Notes: a model not told the origin generated them from the sequence alone. Positions 10,347-21,860 are shown, counted from the first letter of the stretch. The stretch is 64,000 bases of DNA from Dichetophora obliterata (GCA_963920525.1 OY986437.1:194885511-194949510), one strand, 5' to 3'. Numbers and translations: made by a program.

Positions 10347-10680
10347 GGGCTCAGATTTTGATGACCTAAAAAACTGCAAAAATTACCTAAAAAATTACAA
10401 AAATTACTTAAAAACTGCAGAAAATTACCTAAAATCTCTCAAAAATTACCTAGAAAAGCAAACAGTTACATAAAAACTAAACAAAAAAAAATAAGGCTTT
10501 AAAAATAAAACACTGCTAAACTTAAAGTTTATTTTATATTAAAGATTTTTCTAAATGACCTTGTTATTTATTATGTTGATTTTATATGATTTAAATACAA
10601 ATTCTAAATGTTTGATAGTTTAAATCATACTTGATTTTAAATACAAATTCTAGTTGTTTGATAGTTTAAAATCGTTTTAT
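10347..10680. repeat. AAAATTACCTAAA degenerate repeats and a tandem duplication
   Basis: From 10360 to 10460 an AAAAATTACCTAAAAA-like unit occurs about six times. At 10574-10665 a roughly 45-bp unit (TTAAATACAAATTCTA, then TGTTTGATAGTTTAAA) is repeated twice. The segment begins with CAGGGCTCAG, which resembles an hAT end and precedes the hAT transposase relic. Confidence 0.5.
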
Positions 10681-10779
10681 TGAGCTTTAGGTCAAAGTTA
10701 AAACAATTAGTTGTTCTAACGAATCTTTCCAAAGAAACAACAATTTTTTTAAATATGAAAATATGCTGATTTTATTGCA

Positions 10780-10970
10780 ATTTCGGCCCTGCTAATTGTT
10801 TATTTTATATAATTTTTATACATAGCACGATTGTCTGCCAAAATGTTTTTGTATACTGGAAAACTTCTTTCTACTTCTGCACTGATGAGAGGAACATATT
10901 TAAAAGCCAATATGTAATCGGATGTAAGTTCCCCTTCTAATTTCATAAAGGTTTTATTCATAAAGGTCTA
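10780..10970 (-). pseudogene. hAT-family transposase C-terminal fragment
   Basis: On the minus strand the translation runs through KLEGELTSDYILAFKY and then VPLISAEVERSFPVYKNIL. The block PLxSAxVERSFSxYKNIL is typical of hAT dimerisation regions in insect BED-type transposases and host genes derived from them. Only about 60 residues remain and there is no start or catalytic region, so it is a relic. Upstream (10340) and downstream sequence gives candidate ends but no matching 8-bp duplication. Confidence 0.7.
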
Positions 10971-11041
10971 TAAACAATGCTTATCATTTTTCGAGAGGTA
11001 ATGTTTTTGAATGAAGGAACTCTATTGTTAAAAATGTTCTA

Positions 11042-11340
11042 ATACTATGTTTCTACCTGCTCGAAATATTTAGATTTTGTGAGATTTCATAAAATCTCTA
11101 GTGAAATTGACTGATACTAGTAGCTAGTAGCAATTTGGGACAAACAAAAATTTAAGAGCTCCGGAAATGGCAAAAAAATATAACAACGTAATTGCTCCTT
11201 CACGATTTGCTCATTCTTAAATTTACGAAAATAAGTCTTAATTCTCAAATGAAATCTAGTTGTCATGACATGCTAAATGGAAACAAATTGAAATCACTTT
11301 TTCAAAATTGTAAGATTTCAAGCAAATGGAAACATAGTAT
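11042..11340. mobile_element. MITE with ATACTATGTTTC termini, copy 1
   Basis: Inverted ends ATACTATGTTTC..CCTGCTCGAAAT and their reverse complement bound a 299-bp non-coding segment. Its right two thirds (from 11127) recur as a direct copy at 11836-12036, sharing GTAGCAATTTGGGACAAAC and AAGAGCT.CG.AAATGGCAAA. Target duplication unresolved. Confidence 0.65.
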
Positions 11341-11835
11341 CAGCTCTCTATACGAGCAAAGAGTAGTAAAGAGTTGTCAGTTCTGCACAGTTGCGTTTGT
11401 GCAGAAATTTGTGATTAGTGAGTGTTGGACGAATGTGGATGTGAATGAAGGCGATAAAATCGAAATTTGTCGCCTGACTTTGATCAGCTGTGCTTAGCTG
11501 ACGTTGCTTTGTGGTTTCGACGTTTAGCGAAGAATGATCTGTATGAGTGCGAAGAAATAGAAAATAGAAAGCGTGTGATAAACTACTCTTTGATACGAGT
11601 TTAAGATTTTAAATTCTTGTGATTTCAACAAAATCTAATACAAAATGTCGTAAAATGCAATGCGGCATCCCTGAAAAGTTATACATCACTATTTAGCTTT
11701 TGTCAAAATGATCATATTGGCAATGACAACTAATTAATTACTTAAAAAAACAATACTAACATTAATAATAAAAAAGAAATTGACAAAACAAGGATATATA
11801 AAAATAAAAATGTTTGGAGCTTCATTGAGGAGCAA

Positions 11836-12036
11836 TAGCTGGTAGCAATTTGGGACAAACAAAAATTTAAGAGCTTCGAAAATGGCAAAAGAAAAGCAAC
11901 AACGGAATTGTTTCTTCCCGATTTGTTCATTCTTAAATATATGAAATAAAGTCTTGAAATTAAATCTTGCTGGCACTGCCAGATATAAACACTTTAAAAG
12001 CACTTTTTCAAAATCGCAAGATCTCGTGCAGATGGA
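11836..12036. mobile_element. MITE with ATACTATGTTTC termini, partial copy 2
   Basis: Direct repeat of 11127-11340 with scattered differences, ending in GCAGATGGAAACAGTA. The left terminus is not recognisable, so this copy is truncated or diverged. The interval 11341-11835 between copies holds no gene. Confidence 0.6.
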
Positions 12037-12039
12037 AAC

Positions 12040-13000
12040 AGTAGTTAGAGAGGTGTATTTTGAATAGATTTATGAAAAAATTGTCAGAAAGAAGTACAAT
12101 AAGTAAAAAGAAGTACTTTTAGCGTACTTCGATACAAGAAGTACAGCGAGAAAAAATAAGTAAAACACTCCCAAAAGGAGTTAGTCACATTTTGTGTACA
12201 GTACGGATAATGCGTATTATTCTACCGTGGTTTCATTTTTGTTTTGACGAATTTTTGTTATTTTTTTCTCTCTTAACAATTTAAAAAATTAAAAATGCAC
12301 TTACCATTAATGGATTTCAAATTTATGTAAAATTTCTAATAATTTTGTGATTACAATTTCTTTTTAATACAATTACGCAATTAACTCGGTTAATTAACTT
12401 TTTTAGAACACGCCATTAAACGCTCTTATTTAGGTTTCATAGTTAGGTTTTATGTGTTTATTAAAATAAACGAACAAAATTATATATTTTATTTATATTA
12501 CTTATATATTTATTAACATAATTTTCATTGAAGTTAGTAAATAAAAATAATTTAAAAAGTTATTAATGCACTAAGAATTTGGAGCATTAAAAGTACTAGA
12601 ACAAAATTAATAGTAGTCTATATAGTACCAATTAGTATGATATTTGGGCAACCGTGTGCATTTTTAGCTCTAAGGACATTGCTCTCATCATGGGCTCTCA
12701 TGATTTTTTCTGCTCTCATTTTCAAATAAGCATACCAATTTGAGAAAACGTCAAAAATACGAATAACCTTATGGTAATTGAATCATGGTATTTTACTTCT
12801 ATGATTTTTCACATATCTAAATGACATATTCTTTATTGGCAGCACTATTCTGCATAATGTTAAAATTTTCTTGCAGCAGAGACATGCACCACAGACTTTG
12901 CACGCCCTCTGCCGTTAGTACTTCACAGTAGTAACGTAACAGTCAGCTTTCTTTCGAATGTCACATTGGTATATGTTCTGTTTCGAGCTGACATTCTATA
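12040..13000. other. AT-rich stretch, nothing recognised
   Basis: Very AT-rich with no coding-like frame, no clear terminal repeats and no known family. A run of AAGAAGTAC-type short repeats sits near 12090-12150. Confidence 0.4.
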
Positions 13001-13930
13001 ACGTTACGTTTTTTTTTGTAATCTGCCAAAATTTTTAAGCAGCAAATGCATGCAGTTCAGTTGTTCTTCTTCGGTCAAAGCTATCGCACAGTGTTTGTGA
13101 TTAATAAAAATTTGCCGAATTTTATCCGATAACGCGTTCGCAAAACGGATTAAACTGTCTAGAGACGACGCAGTGCATGGTTTTGGACTTATTTTTTGTC
13201 TTTTGTGCGAGCGTGTCTTGTTTTTTCGCTTCGAAAAAAGTTTGCTTAATATTTGTGTTGTATAGTGCGTGCTCGCTCGCACTTTTTACTTAGACGCACA
13301 CAGCAGCATTGTTCTTGTGCTGTTCGCACGCATCTCGGCTGTACGGTTTGTGTGAGTGTGCAAGGCAAGTGCTTAAAGAAAATACAAAATAAACGTAAGA
13401 AAATGTGTAAATGTGAAGTTATAAAATAATTAATAGGCGAAAGAAATTGGCGACATGTAAATTATGTGAAAAATCAATGAAAATAAATATTAGCTGATAA
13501 AGAGTTGTAGAAGAGAAAAGAATTGTACAAGTGTAGAAAAATAATAGTAAAAAGTGACGTCATTGTTGTCTGCAATTTAATTAGAGAAAAAAAAAATGAA
13601 AAAATAGCAAACCCAGTGCAACAAACGTAAATTAACTGGCTCCGTATTGTTTTTTTGCTTTGTTTTACTAACGTGTTTTTATAGTTTTTGGCTTTATTAA
13701 AATATACTTAAAACATTACCAAAAGCCAAGTTCACGCGGACTTTCGACAAGAAATAAATTATTTAAAAATACGCAAAAACAATTAAAACAAGAAAATAAA
13801 CAAACAACACAACAACAACAACTGCTGAGACAAAGAAAGGTCACAGACAACAAAGGCAACAGCTCTGAAGAAGTAGAATAAGTAAATTTATAGCAGAAGG
13901 AAATTCGCAAGCGGTTCAGAGCCAGCTATC
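13000..13930 (+). promoter_or_regulatory. Possible promoter and 5' leader of an unidentified gene
   Basis: Composition changes here to a mixed, non-repetitive style like fly 5' leaders: a TTCAGTTG initiator-like motif near 13054, GC-containing sequence with GAGCGTGTCT and GCTCGCTCGCAC, then an A-rich CAA-rich tract (ACAACACAACAACAACAAC at 13800-13825). No coding exon follows before the repeat at 13968. It could be a non-coding first exon of a host gene, or chance. Low confidence. Confidence 0.3.
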
Positions 13931-13967
13931 AGAAGAGTTGCCAACTTTGCAATTTGGTGAAATTATT

Positions 13968-14836
13968 TTGGGAACATATTACCTTTAGCTAGAATGGACT
14001 TTTTTAATTTTTTTTCTTCAAAATGTGTATTTGGAGCTAAAAAAGTGAATAGTGAAAAAATTAGAGGTCGCTCTCAAGACGTTTAAAAGTTATAGGGGTC
14101 CAAACTTAAAAAAATGGCCTTAAAACATGCTGTATTTTTTAAATTTTTTTAGAAAAGTAAGCATTATGGGTATCAAAAGAAAGATAATACGAGCACCTAT
14201 TCAACGAGGTATCAAACATTAAAATCCATGCATAACTTTTTAAGACATAACTTCTTTTATACTTAAATATTTTCGTTTTGTAGTGTTAAAAACAATATTC
14301 CGTACAAGGGCAAAACACTTTTAAGCAGGCAGTCCAAATTATATAAAAAAAATTTTAAGAATTTTTGAAATATTTTGGAACTGTTAACTAAACGGTAAAT
14401 AAATAAAGCGCCGCAGACGAAAAATTGCGGCGATTTTTCATAACAGTTTTTTAAATATTTACATAGTAAATTATATAGCAACATTAACGATGGTTATAGA
14501 AAGCGCCGCTATTTTAATAACAATTTTTTTGTCTTTTAAATTATCCTTAATTTTTTACATTCAAATTCATGGAATTGATTTTTGTCGTTTTTACATTCGA
14601 ATTCATGGAATTAATTTTTGTCGTTTAAAATTTGGAAGCAAAATAGTTGGATATAGCAAGGATATGGCAAGTTTTTTTACCCATTTTTCAACTTTGGACC
14701 CCTATAACTTCTAAACCAGATGAGAGCGACCATTAAATTTTTCAGATTTGGAATAAGAAGTCCTTAATACATGTTTTCCACGAAAAAAAAGTGAAAAAAT
14801 TTAATTTTAGCTAAAGGTAAAATATTCCAAAAAAGA
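13968..14836. mobile_element. Inverted-repeat element of the GGGGTCCAAA family
   Basis: Left arm (13968-14240) and right arm (about 14655-14836) are inverted relatives. The ends both carry ACCTTTAGCTA, and inside them TATAGGGGTCCAAACTT appears once in each sense, with AGGTCGCTCTCA facing TGAGAGCGACC. The core holds a GCGCCGCAGACG stretch and, at 14535-14620, a 36-bp unit repeated twice (ATTCATGGAATT). No coding capacity seen. Confidence 0.7.
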
Positions 14837-14856
14837 ATGTCCAGAGAAAAAAAATT

Positions 14857-15120
14857 GAATCATTTCAAGAATAGTGACAATGGCGTATTTTTTTCTATAA
14901 AATGTGTATTTCAAGTTAAAAAAGTTAATGATGACAAATATTCAGGCAAATCTACAGTGGTTTAGGAATTATTGGGGTCCAAAGTTGGAAAAATGGGCCC
15001 AACAAATATAGCTGTTTTTCTTTTCAGTTTTCCAGCAAAACTAAGCATTATTGAGGTATGAAAAGAAGGATAATGCGGTTATCTATTTAACGAATTATTA
15101 ACTAGAGATACAACGGAGGC
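14857..15120. mobile_element. GGGGTCCAAA family, fragment
   Basis: Direct relative of 14000-14240: AAAATGTGTATTT, GGGGTCCAAAGTTGGAAAAA and AAGCATTATTGAGGTATGAA in the same order. It lies just downstream of the larger element. Another diverged piece, in inverted orientation, is at 19180-19440. The following 15125-15835 holds no gene I recognise, only a CCGGATATC motif that recurs near 18185. Confidence 0.6.
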
Positions 15121-15835
15121 CGGATATCTAGCCTTAATTTACTATTCGGCTATTGCATGGTAGAAAAATACAGGTAGATGCACCAGATGAAAGCATACCG
15201 CCGGAAATGTCAAAACACAGCAAAACTTTTTATTTATTTTCTTTTTTTTCTATTCGCCACATAGCTAAATTTGATAGACATGGCAATTTGGAAAGATAGC
15301 ACAGTCAGCGCTGCAGATACCACTTTCCTTATACCATGGGCTATTGTTATTTACTTAACAGAGATTTATTAAAAAAAAATAATTTTAAGAAACTATCCGT
15401 CCGATCGGATGCCGGATATTGAGTTACTATCGCTACAGCAAGGAGCTGAAAGGTACCTTTAGGCAAGCGATGTCAAATGAGTGTATTTTTTAGAGTTAAT
15501 CGACCAATATTCGTAAAGATCGCGACTGCGATCAAGTTGAACTCCCTTCAAGAAAGAAGTAATCAATCTCGGTCGAAATTGCGTTTTTCTCTTGATTGCG
15601 CTGAATATTATTTTCATCTGCCACTTTATTTAAACAATCCCAATGTCCCAATCCCAGTGTCGTGAGATGTCAAAGTTACTATTACCATTAGACAATAATT
15701 TTATAGGAGTAAAAATTATTTAGATTTTATTATTTTAGCAATTATTTTTATTATAGTGCATTTCATGCCACATGGTAAGTTTCGTAAACTGTATATCGTA
15801 ATGTTCCTACCTTTTTTGACATGTACGCACTTATA

Positions 15836-16265
15836 GAGCCTGTTCTCACGCGCCTTACGTTAGGCGGAACATCGGATTAATTTTGACGTCTACAGGTAAG
15901 GTGGGAAGTGGGAAGGTGACAAGTTACGTGAGGCAGCATTTTCAAAAATTTTAAAAATTTTGCGATTCATTTTGACGTCTGTTACTTTGAAGTTTCATTG
16001 TGCCTCATTTTCCTCGTGGTTCTCTTATGTTTTAGCGCAAATAAATTTTGTTTTGCATTGGTTGGGTTTTCTGTTTGCGTTGCTGTTTAATTTAAGACTT
16101 ACAAAGTAATGAATTCTCCGAAATTTAACACCACATTTATGGACTGTTCTCGGAATGCAAAATAAGGCGGGATTAAAAAAGTCGGTAGTAAGAACACCTG
16201 ACAGATGCATAGTGTCAAAATAACGCCATTACTCTGCCTTTATTAAGGCGAGTGAGAACAGGGTC
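15836..16265. mobile_element. MITE with GAGGCTG-type termini, copy 2
   Basis: A 430-bp relative of 7580-8006. Its ends read GAGCCTGTTCTCAC and, inverted, GACCCTGTTCTCAC, and ATA flanks it at 15833-15835 and 16266-16268. Internal match: TTTTGACGTCTACAGG and GGGAAGGTGACAAGTTA. It abuts the left edge of a LINE RNase H fragment, possibly inserted in it. Confidence 0.85.
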
Positions 16266-16268
16266 ATA

Positions 16269-16451
16269 AGAATTCAAAGTGGGCTCACATTCAGATAGTC
16301 AAGCGGCTTTAAAAGCTCTTTAAGCCTACGAACTTGAATCAAGACTAGTCTCCAACTACGTAGAACTATTAAAATAGAATTATGGTGGGTTTCAGGTCAC
16401 GAAGGATTCGAGGGCATAGAAAGGGGACAGCCTTGTCAAAAGAGGAGCGTC
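16269..16451 (+). pseudogene. LINE RNase H fragment, left of MITE
   Basis: Second copy of the LINE family seen at 2560-6275. The frame gives HSDSQAALKAL, keeping the aspartate that the first copy has lost, then WVSGHEGFEGI and LVKRGAS at the MITE boundary. After the MITE the frame resumes at 17045 with TPIVPEPFCSL, aligning with the first copy's PEPFCGL. Internal stops mark it as dead. Confidence 0.75.
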
Positions 16452-16454
16452 TTA

Positions 16455-17041
16455 GGGCCGTTTTCTCAATGTCAGGTTAGCAAAGCTCTTAACCGGGAGT
16501 TAGCTAACCGTACGATAACTTAAAAAACAGTTTCGTTTTCACCAATTGTTGGTTAAGTAACTGTCGGTTAAGTCATTAATTGTGAATTTTTTCAATTGTG
16601 AATACGCTAAACTGCGTATCAGCTGTTTACGCATGTTTGTTTTTTATTTTTGGTGCGAAAGTTGTAAATATCTAACAAGGATTAATTAATAAATAATTTA
16701 AAAACGCAACAGAGTGCTGAACTTTAGTGCATATGAAGAAAGTGCATTACTCTTCCACGTAATCACGCATATGCGCATATGTTCTTCTTATATTTTGGAT
16801 CGAATTCAAGTTAGAAAAAAAAAAACGAAATCTTCATAATTTTATCCATTTTTAATTATAAACTATATAATTATTTTTTATACAACACAGCTGTTCTTCC
16901 GATTAGCAACTAACCGGAACCTTAACTTGCCGTTAACTTAATCGGCACTTAAGACCTAACCGAACATTGAGAAAGTGCGGTTTTGCTAACCACCAGTTAA
17001 AGTTCCGATTAGTGCTTAGCCGCACACTAAGAAAATGGCCC
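16455..17041. mobile_element. PIF/Harbinger-like MITE with TSD TTA
   Basis: A 587-bp element with ends GGGCCGTTTTCTCAATGT and, inverted, GGGCCATTTTCTTAGTGT. TTA flanks it at 16452-16454 and 17042-17044. A 3-bp TTA duplication and GGGCC termini fit PIF/Harbinger. The interior has CCGGTTAG/CTAACCG-type repeats but no transposase. It interrupts the LINE RNase H frame, so the precise pre-insertion site can be inferred. Confidence 0.85.
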
Positions 17042-17690
17042 TTAAACTCCTATAGTACCTGAACCATTCTGTAGCTTAGCAAAATCCTCTAATATTTACC
17101 CGTCTGAGGATTATAGTAACTCATAAAGTACAAAATAAATACATAACCTAAGTTATAAAAAAAGTTGTAGTAGATAAAAAAAAAATACCGATTTTGAATA
17201 AAGTTTTAATTAATTAATAAAAGGCTACATTCTAGAAAAAATTAGAATAGGGGAGATAAGAAATTTCAGTGCCACTGGAACAACACTAATGAACAGAGGC
17301 AATCTAAGACATTTTTAACTCTAAGTAAAGCAAAACCCAAAGATTTACTCAAGCTCACCGAAGCAGACTTAAGAATTTTTACCAGTTTCTTCACAGGTCA
17401 CTGCTCACTCAGATAATATCTTAAAAAGATGGGTCTTTCTGAGTCAAACGTCTGCAGGCTATGTGAGGGGGAAGAAGAAACCCCTGAACACATACTATGT
17501 GAATGTCCGGCAAGCTTTTTGGAGGGGAAGTAGTGCCCTCGTCAGCAATTTGGAACACCAAGCCAGAGACAGTGCTAATATATATAAAAAGCCTAAATCT
17601 GGAGTGTTAATTAAGGGCATGCACAATAAATCCTATGAGTTGCGTTGCACATGGGCCCACTTTAAACTAACTACTTAGAATTTTTGCGAC
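17042..17690 (+). pseudogene. LINE 3' portion, right of MITE
   Basis: Continuation of 16269-16451. Conceptual frames give FFTGHCSLR, then LKKMGLSESNVCRLCEGEEETPEHILCECPA, the conserved C-terminal CxxC..H..C motif of R1/jockey-type ORF2. Stops and a frame change interrupt it. Downstream to about 18050 the sequence is 3' untranslated-like and AT-rich. Confidence 0.8.
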
Positions 17691-18257
17691 TTTATTTGTA
17701 AACACTATTTTGACGGCAATGATACACAAAACAAAACGGATATTATCAAAGTCAAGTGAAAATCTATTTATGCCATTCATTTGTTTTGTCCATTTTTTTT
17801 ATTTGTATTTTTTTACACGCTTGAAAAATTAGAAACACAAAACAGCTGACATTTTGAGTTTGACAGCATGCAGGTTACGCAGGCTTATTTACGACATACG
17901 GGACAAATTCAGTGCTTAAAATGTTAGGAACCTCAAATCGCGATGTTTATATAAAAAAGTGACGCTTAGTAAGTTTTTACGAAATACGAGCTTACGAAGC
18001 AGTTCCGAAGTGACATGAATCGCACTTATGTAAAGGTGTTTTAAACTTTATTTGCCATAAACAAATGGCAACACTACATCCGTATATTGTAACTTGTCGA
18101 ATAAGAAATATATTTAATTTGGTGACAACGAGGCAATGGACCTACCATCCGGCTGAAAGATATTCGGCCTTGCAGCTCGCCGGATATCCGGCATCCGCCC
18201 AATTCAATACCGTTGCATGTCTATTATTAACCATAAAAATCCATGCATAATTCTAAC

Positions 18258-19029
18258 CCAGCGTCTACACGGGACAGTGCAAGTACGAACTACTTAATAC
18301 ATTTAAAAATTTTTACTAATACACTTATTTGATTTACTGTCTGCGGTTCAGTGTTCACTATCAGCGCTACTGTCAACGAAATTTCAGAGACAGTGGATTT
18401 TGGCACTTGCAGACAGTAAAGGGATTAAAGTGTTTATTTTGTTTTGATTTTGGGCATATTTTCGGATTTTTTCGAGATATCTGCTATTTTAACAATAATC
18501 AACACTAAAAACTTTTCTACGATTGCTAGCAAAAATGGAAGTGAAGCTAAATACGACGCAAATATTAAAGTAAATTAAATGTACATAGTTTATAATTATA
18601 TAATTAGTAAATTTATAATATTTTGTAATTATATAAAAATAATTATTTAAAAGAACCGCAATGGCAGCGCGAATCTTCGCATTCGACGATATCTTGTTAA
18701 TCAACTTGCACTTGCACTTGTAGTCGCTTGCAACTTGCCGCTAATTTCGAGTTTTTTCGAATTTTTTAAAAGTTTAATTTAATGATTTTCTGTCCTGTTT
18801 GTTTATTTCACGCAGCAATTTGATGACTAAAATTAACATTTCTCATCTCACTAAGATTAAGTGAGTGCTAGCAATTTGAGGGAATTTTTATTCACACCGA
18901 ATTGAGTGTTCACTCTGGACAAAACACTCTCCCCGAGAGAATCCCCTCAGAGTGTTCGCTCAGCTTACATTATTTTACTTTTAAGTTGACTTTACTTTCG
19001 AATTTGCACTGTCCCTTGTAGACGCAAGG
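18258..19029. mobile_element. MITE with GCGTCTACA termini
   Basis: Ends CCAGCGTCTACACGGGACAG and, inverted, CCTTGCGTCTACAAGGGACAG flank about 772 bp of non-coding DNA. Inner sequence has tandem TTGCACTTG units near 18705-18730. The target duplication is unclear. Upstream, 18040-18250 carries a CCGGATATCCGGCATCCG stretch with no gene. Confidence 0.65.
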
Positions 19030-19449
19030 TAAAAGAGATAATTTTTTCGGACTTGGAAAAATATTGCACATTGTAACTTTTTTGTTTCTATTTAGTTATT
19101 ATCTCCCCGTTCATGCGGCATGTAAAAGATTATTTTTAAATGTCAACATAATTGATCTACAAATACAAATCATTACAATAACTTTTTGGTGAAAATAACG
19201 TCAAAGGTCCTTTTTTTTAGATATTAAAGTTATGCATTAATAATTGATATCATTTATAGGTCATAAAATAACCTTTCCTTTGATACCCACTATATTCACT
19301 TAAAAGGGATAACCACTAGGCTTTCAGACCCATTTTTCCAACTTTATGTCTATAACTTTTAAACCAACTGAAATTGGACTAACATTAATTTGGATAAAGG
19401 AGTTCTTAGTCCATATAATCTACAAAATAAATTTAAAGTAAAAGTTCTA

Positions 19450-19738
19450 AAAGGGGTTACACATTAGCGAACTTGTTCCTCAAACAACATGGCGGGTCTA
19501 ACTTGTTCGAAAAAGGTAGCGTTCAAATTAAATTCAAACGTGTTCGTCATACAATCGAAGAATTTTTGTTGTTTTTGCCATAATTTTGTTTTACAATCCT
19601 GGTTTGAAGGAGAAAATCAAAAATTTTTGCCAACAGGCCAACAGGTTCGACAAACCATCAAATTAGCTTCTTAACTATCAAATTGGTTCGAACATGGCTG
19701 CTGTACGACGAACAGGTTCGCTAATGTGTAACCCCTTT
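19450..19738. mobile_element. MITE with GGGGTTACACATTAGCGA termini
   Basis: The two ends are inverted copies over at least 20 bp (GGGGTTACACATTAGCGAAC) with further matches (TGTTCG) inside. Length 283-289 bp depending on whether flanking A/T runs belong to the element. A short open stretch inside has no family match. Fine target duplication not resolved. Confidence 0.8.
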
Positions 19739-19739
19739 A

Positions 19740-20264
19740 ATAGCTATTCTTGAATTATTTCGAAAAATCGATGCCTACACAAAAAAAAAATTTTTACTGA
19801 GTAGGTACCTGCCTGCCTGCCTGCTTCAGTGTTTGCTCTGTCCGCAGACTTAAGCTGTAACCAACCCCCTGTTTAAGTCCTTTACAACACAGCTTAAGTC
19901 CTTTATGATTGATGATCCTTTATGATGAAGTAACACTTGTTCGAACAAATCCGTTAGAATTTTAATGTTCTCATCGGCTATTTAATCATATGAAATATGA
20001 CAAGCCTTTAACTCTATCGAGGTTACCGTCTGTTCTAGTTACTCTTTATTTTTTTCGATATTCTTTGGAGTTCGACGAGTCTGCCAAAGTAGTTACACCA
20101 TAGAATTGAAGTGAATTTTGCTTCGCTAGAAGCTAGTGTTTTTAACTGAAAGCTGGCTATTGGCACAACCAAATGTTCAATTATTTATGATCTTTACCGA
20201 AATCGATAAATTACACTATGAGACAATTCAAGGGTCATGGAATCTAACGAAAAAGCGACCAACA
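19740..20264. other. Gene-free, contains a CAGGCAGGCAG-type repeat end
   Basis: At 19806-19853 is a GCCTGCCTGCCTGC to CTTAAG segment resembling the right end of the large element ending at 46228; a similar segment is at 22388-22436. The stretch near 20010-20060 (AACTCTATCGAGG, CTGTTCTAGTT) recurs near 23520-23550. No gene seen. Confidence 0.4.
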
Positions 20265-21860
20265 CATCTCTAAAAGGGTTTTCTAAAGTTAGCTCGCTTT
20301 TAAAAGATATAGGCATTGAAAGTTTGCCTCTTGCAGAGTATTTTTTAAAAATGAAGTGCTCATATCGAATTAAAAGTTCTTTTTTTAATTTCTCATTCTA
20401 AGAGGTCTCCAAAGTTCCATAGGGTGGTCTCCCAAAAAAAGGATGTCTCCCTCTCCCGCAAGGACAAAGTTGTTTTTGAAAAAAACTGTAAAATATAACG
20501 ATCTATAAATGCCTAGATTTTTGTAAGAAAAACTAAATATGTCTTAAAGCAAAAGTAAATATAGACTTTAACTTACAATATCTCGCCAAATAAGATGCCA
20601 CTCTTGATTTTTACTCATAGTGTCCTGTGCGAAGGTTATTCAAATCTTGAGGTACACTACAAACAGCACAGAACTTTTGATTGTTATCTGATTGTGTTAA
20701 TTTTAGTGGTTGTTAAATTTTAAACAAAGTGTTGGTAAATGTTAAAAATTAAAGTGTGTACGTTTTCCTTATATTTGGTGTATTTAAAATTTGCACATTT
20801 TTTGCCTATGCATTTACTGTTTTTGACAAACTTGAACACAATTTTTCAACTTTTTGAGAAAAATTTATATAAGGCTTTATATCTCAAGCATCAGAAGTGG
20901 TAAAATAATTTTCGCTTTTTGAATTCTTGAGATATCTCTTTTAAGGTTATTATTTTTTTTAAAACACATCTTAAAAGCAATTGTTAAATCAATTGAAACT
21001 CATCGAATGGCAGGCTCAGAAACTCAAAATTTTAGTTTAACATTTTGGTAAATGTTGAGCTGAGGTACATATATAATAATAATAAATTTCATGTTAAGCA
21101 GAAAATTTTTTTAAAAAAATCGAAATACAAAAAGGAATCGTGGTCTTAATCTGGTGTTTTAAAAAAATACTTTCAGACAGTGTTTCGTTCAGAAATATTT
21201 TAAGAATCCAAATTCACAAAATTATTTTCGGTACCACTTCTGATGCCAAAAATATACAAAACCTTGTCTGAAATTTTTGAAAAACTTATAATATTGCATT
21301 CAAAATACATTTCTCGAAAGAAAAGAAAATATGCAAATATTTAATTCGCCAAATTTAAAAAAAACGTAAACACTTCAATCAATAACACCAACATTTAGAC
21401 AATCAGATAACAATCAAAAGATCTTTGCTATTTCGAGTGTACCTTTGGGTTCGAGTATCTCTCACACAGGACAATGAGGGTAGAAATCGAGAGTTGCATT
21501 TTGTTTGGCGAGATATTCTTACTTAAAGACTGTATTTCATTTTGCTTTAAGGCATATGTAGTTTTTCTTACAAAAATCAAAGCATTAATAGATTGTTATT
21601 TTTTACTATTTTTCTCAAAAAACAACTTTGTCCTTGTGTAAGAGGAAGACATATTTTTGTTCTCTCTTAATTTTTTTTTTTTTTAGATCTTTACCACAAT
21701 GTAACTTTTGAGACCTCTTAGAATGTGAAATTCGAAAAAATTATAATTCGATACGCCTTAATGAGCAATTTATTTATAAAAAATACTCTGCAAGAGGCAA
21801 ACTTTAAATGTCTATATCTTTTAAAAGCGAACTAACTTTGCAAATTCCTTTAAGAGTTTT
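20265..21860. repeat. Very long foldback element (arms about 0.7 kb)
   Basis: A roughly 1.6 kb inverted repeat. Outer matches: TTTTAAAAGATATAG with CTTGCAGAGTATTTTTT on the left against AAAAAATACTCTGCAAGAG with CTATATCTTTTAAAA on the right. Mid-arm: ACTTACAATATCTCGCC facing GGCGAGATATTCTTA, and GATTGTTATCTGATTGT facing ACAATCAGATAACAATC. The inner match GCATCAGAAGTGGTA faces TACCACTTCTGATGC, with the loop around 20980-21150. Arms are diverged and indels are frequent. No coding frame. Confidence 0.85.

Noticed and set aside
10347..11674. Complete hAT element from CAGGGCTCAG to a GCATCCCTG end around the transposase fragment
   Set aside because: The flanking 8-mers do not match and the two ends are not convincing inverted copies.
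19489..19674. Plus-strand small gene starting MAGLTCSKKV
   Set aside because: Lies wholly inside a MITE between inverted ends; coding role unlikely.
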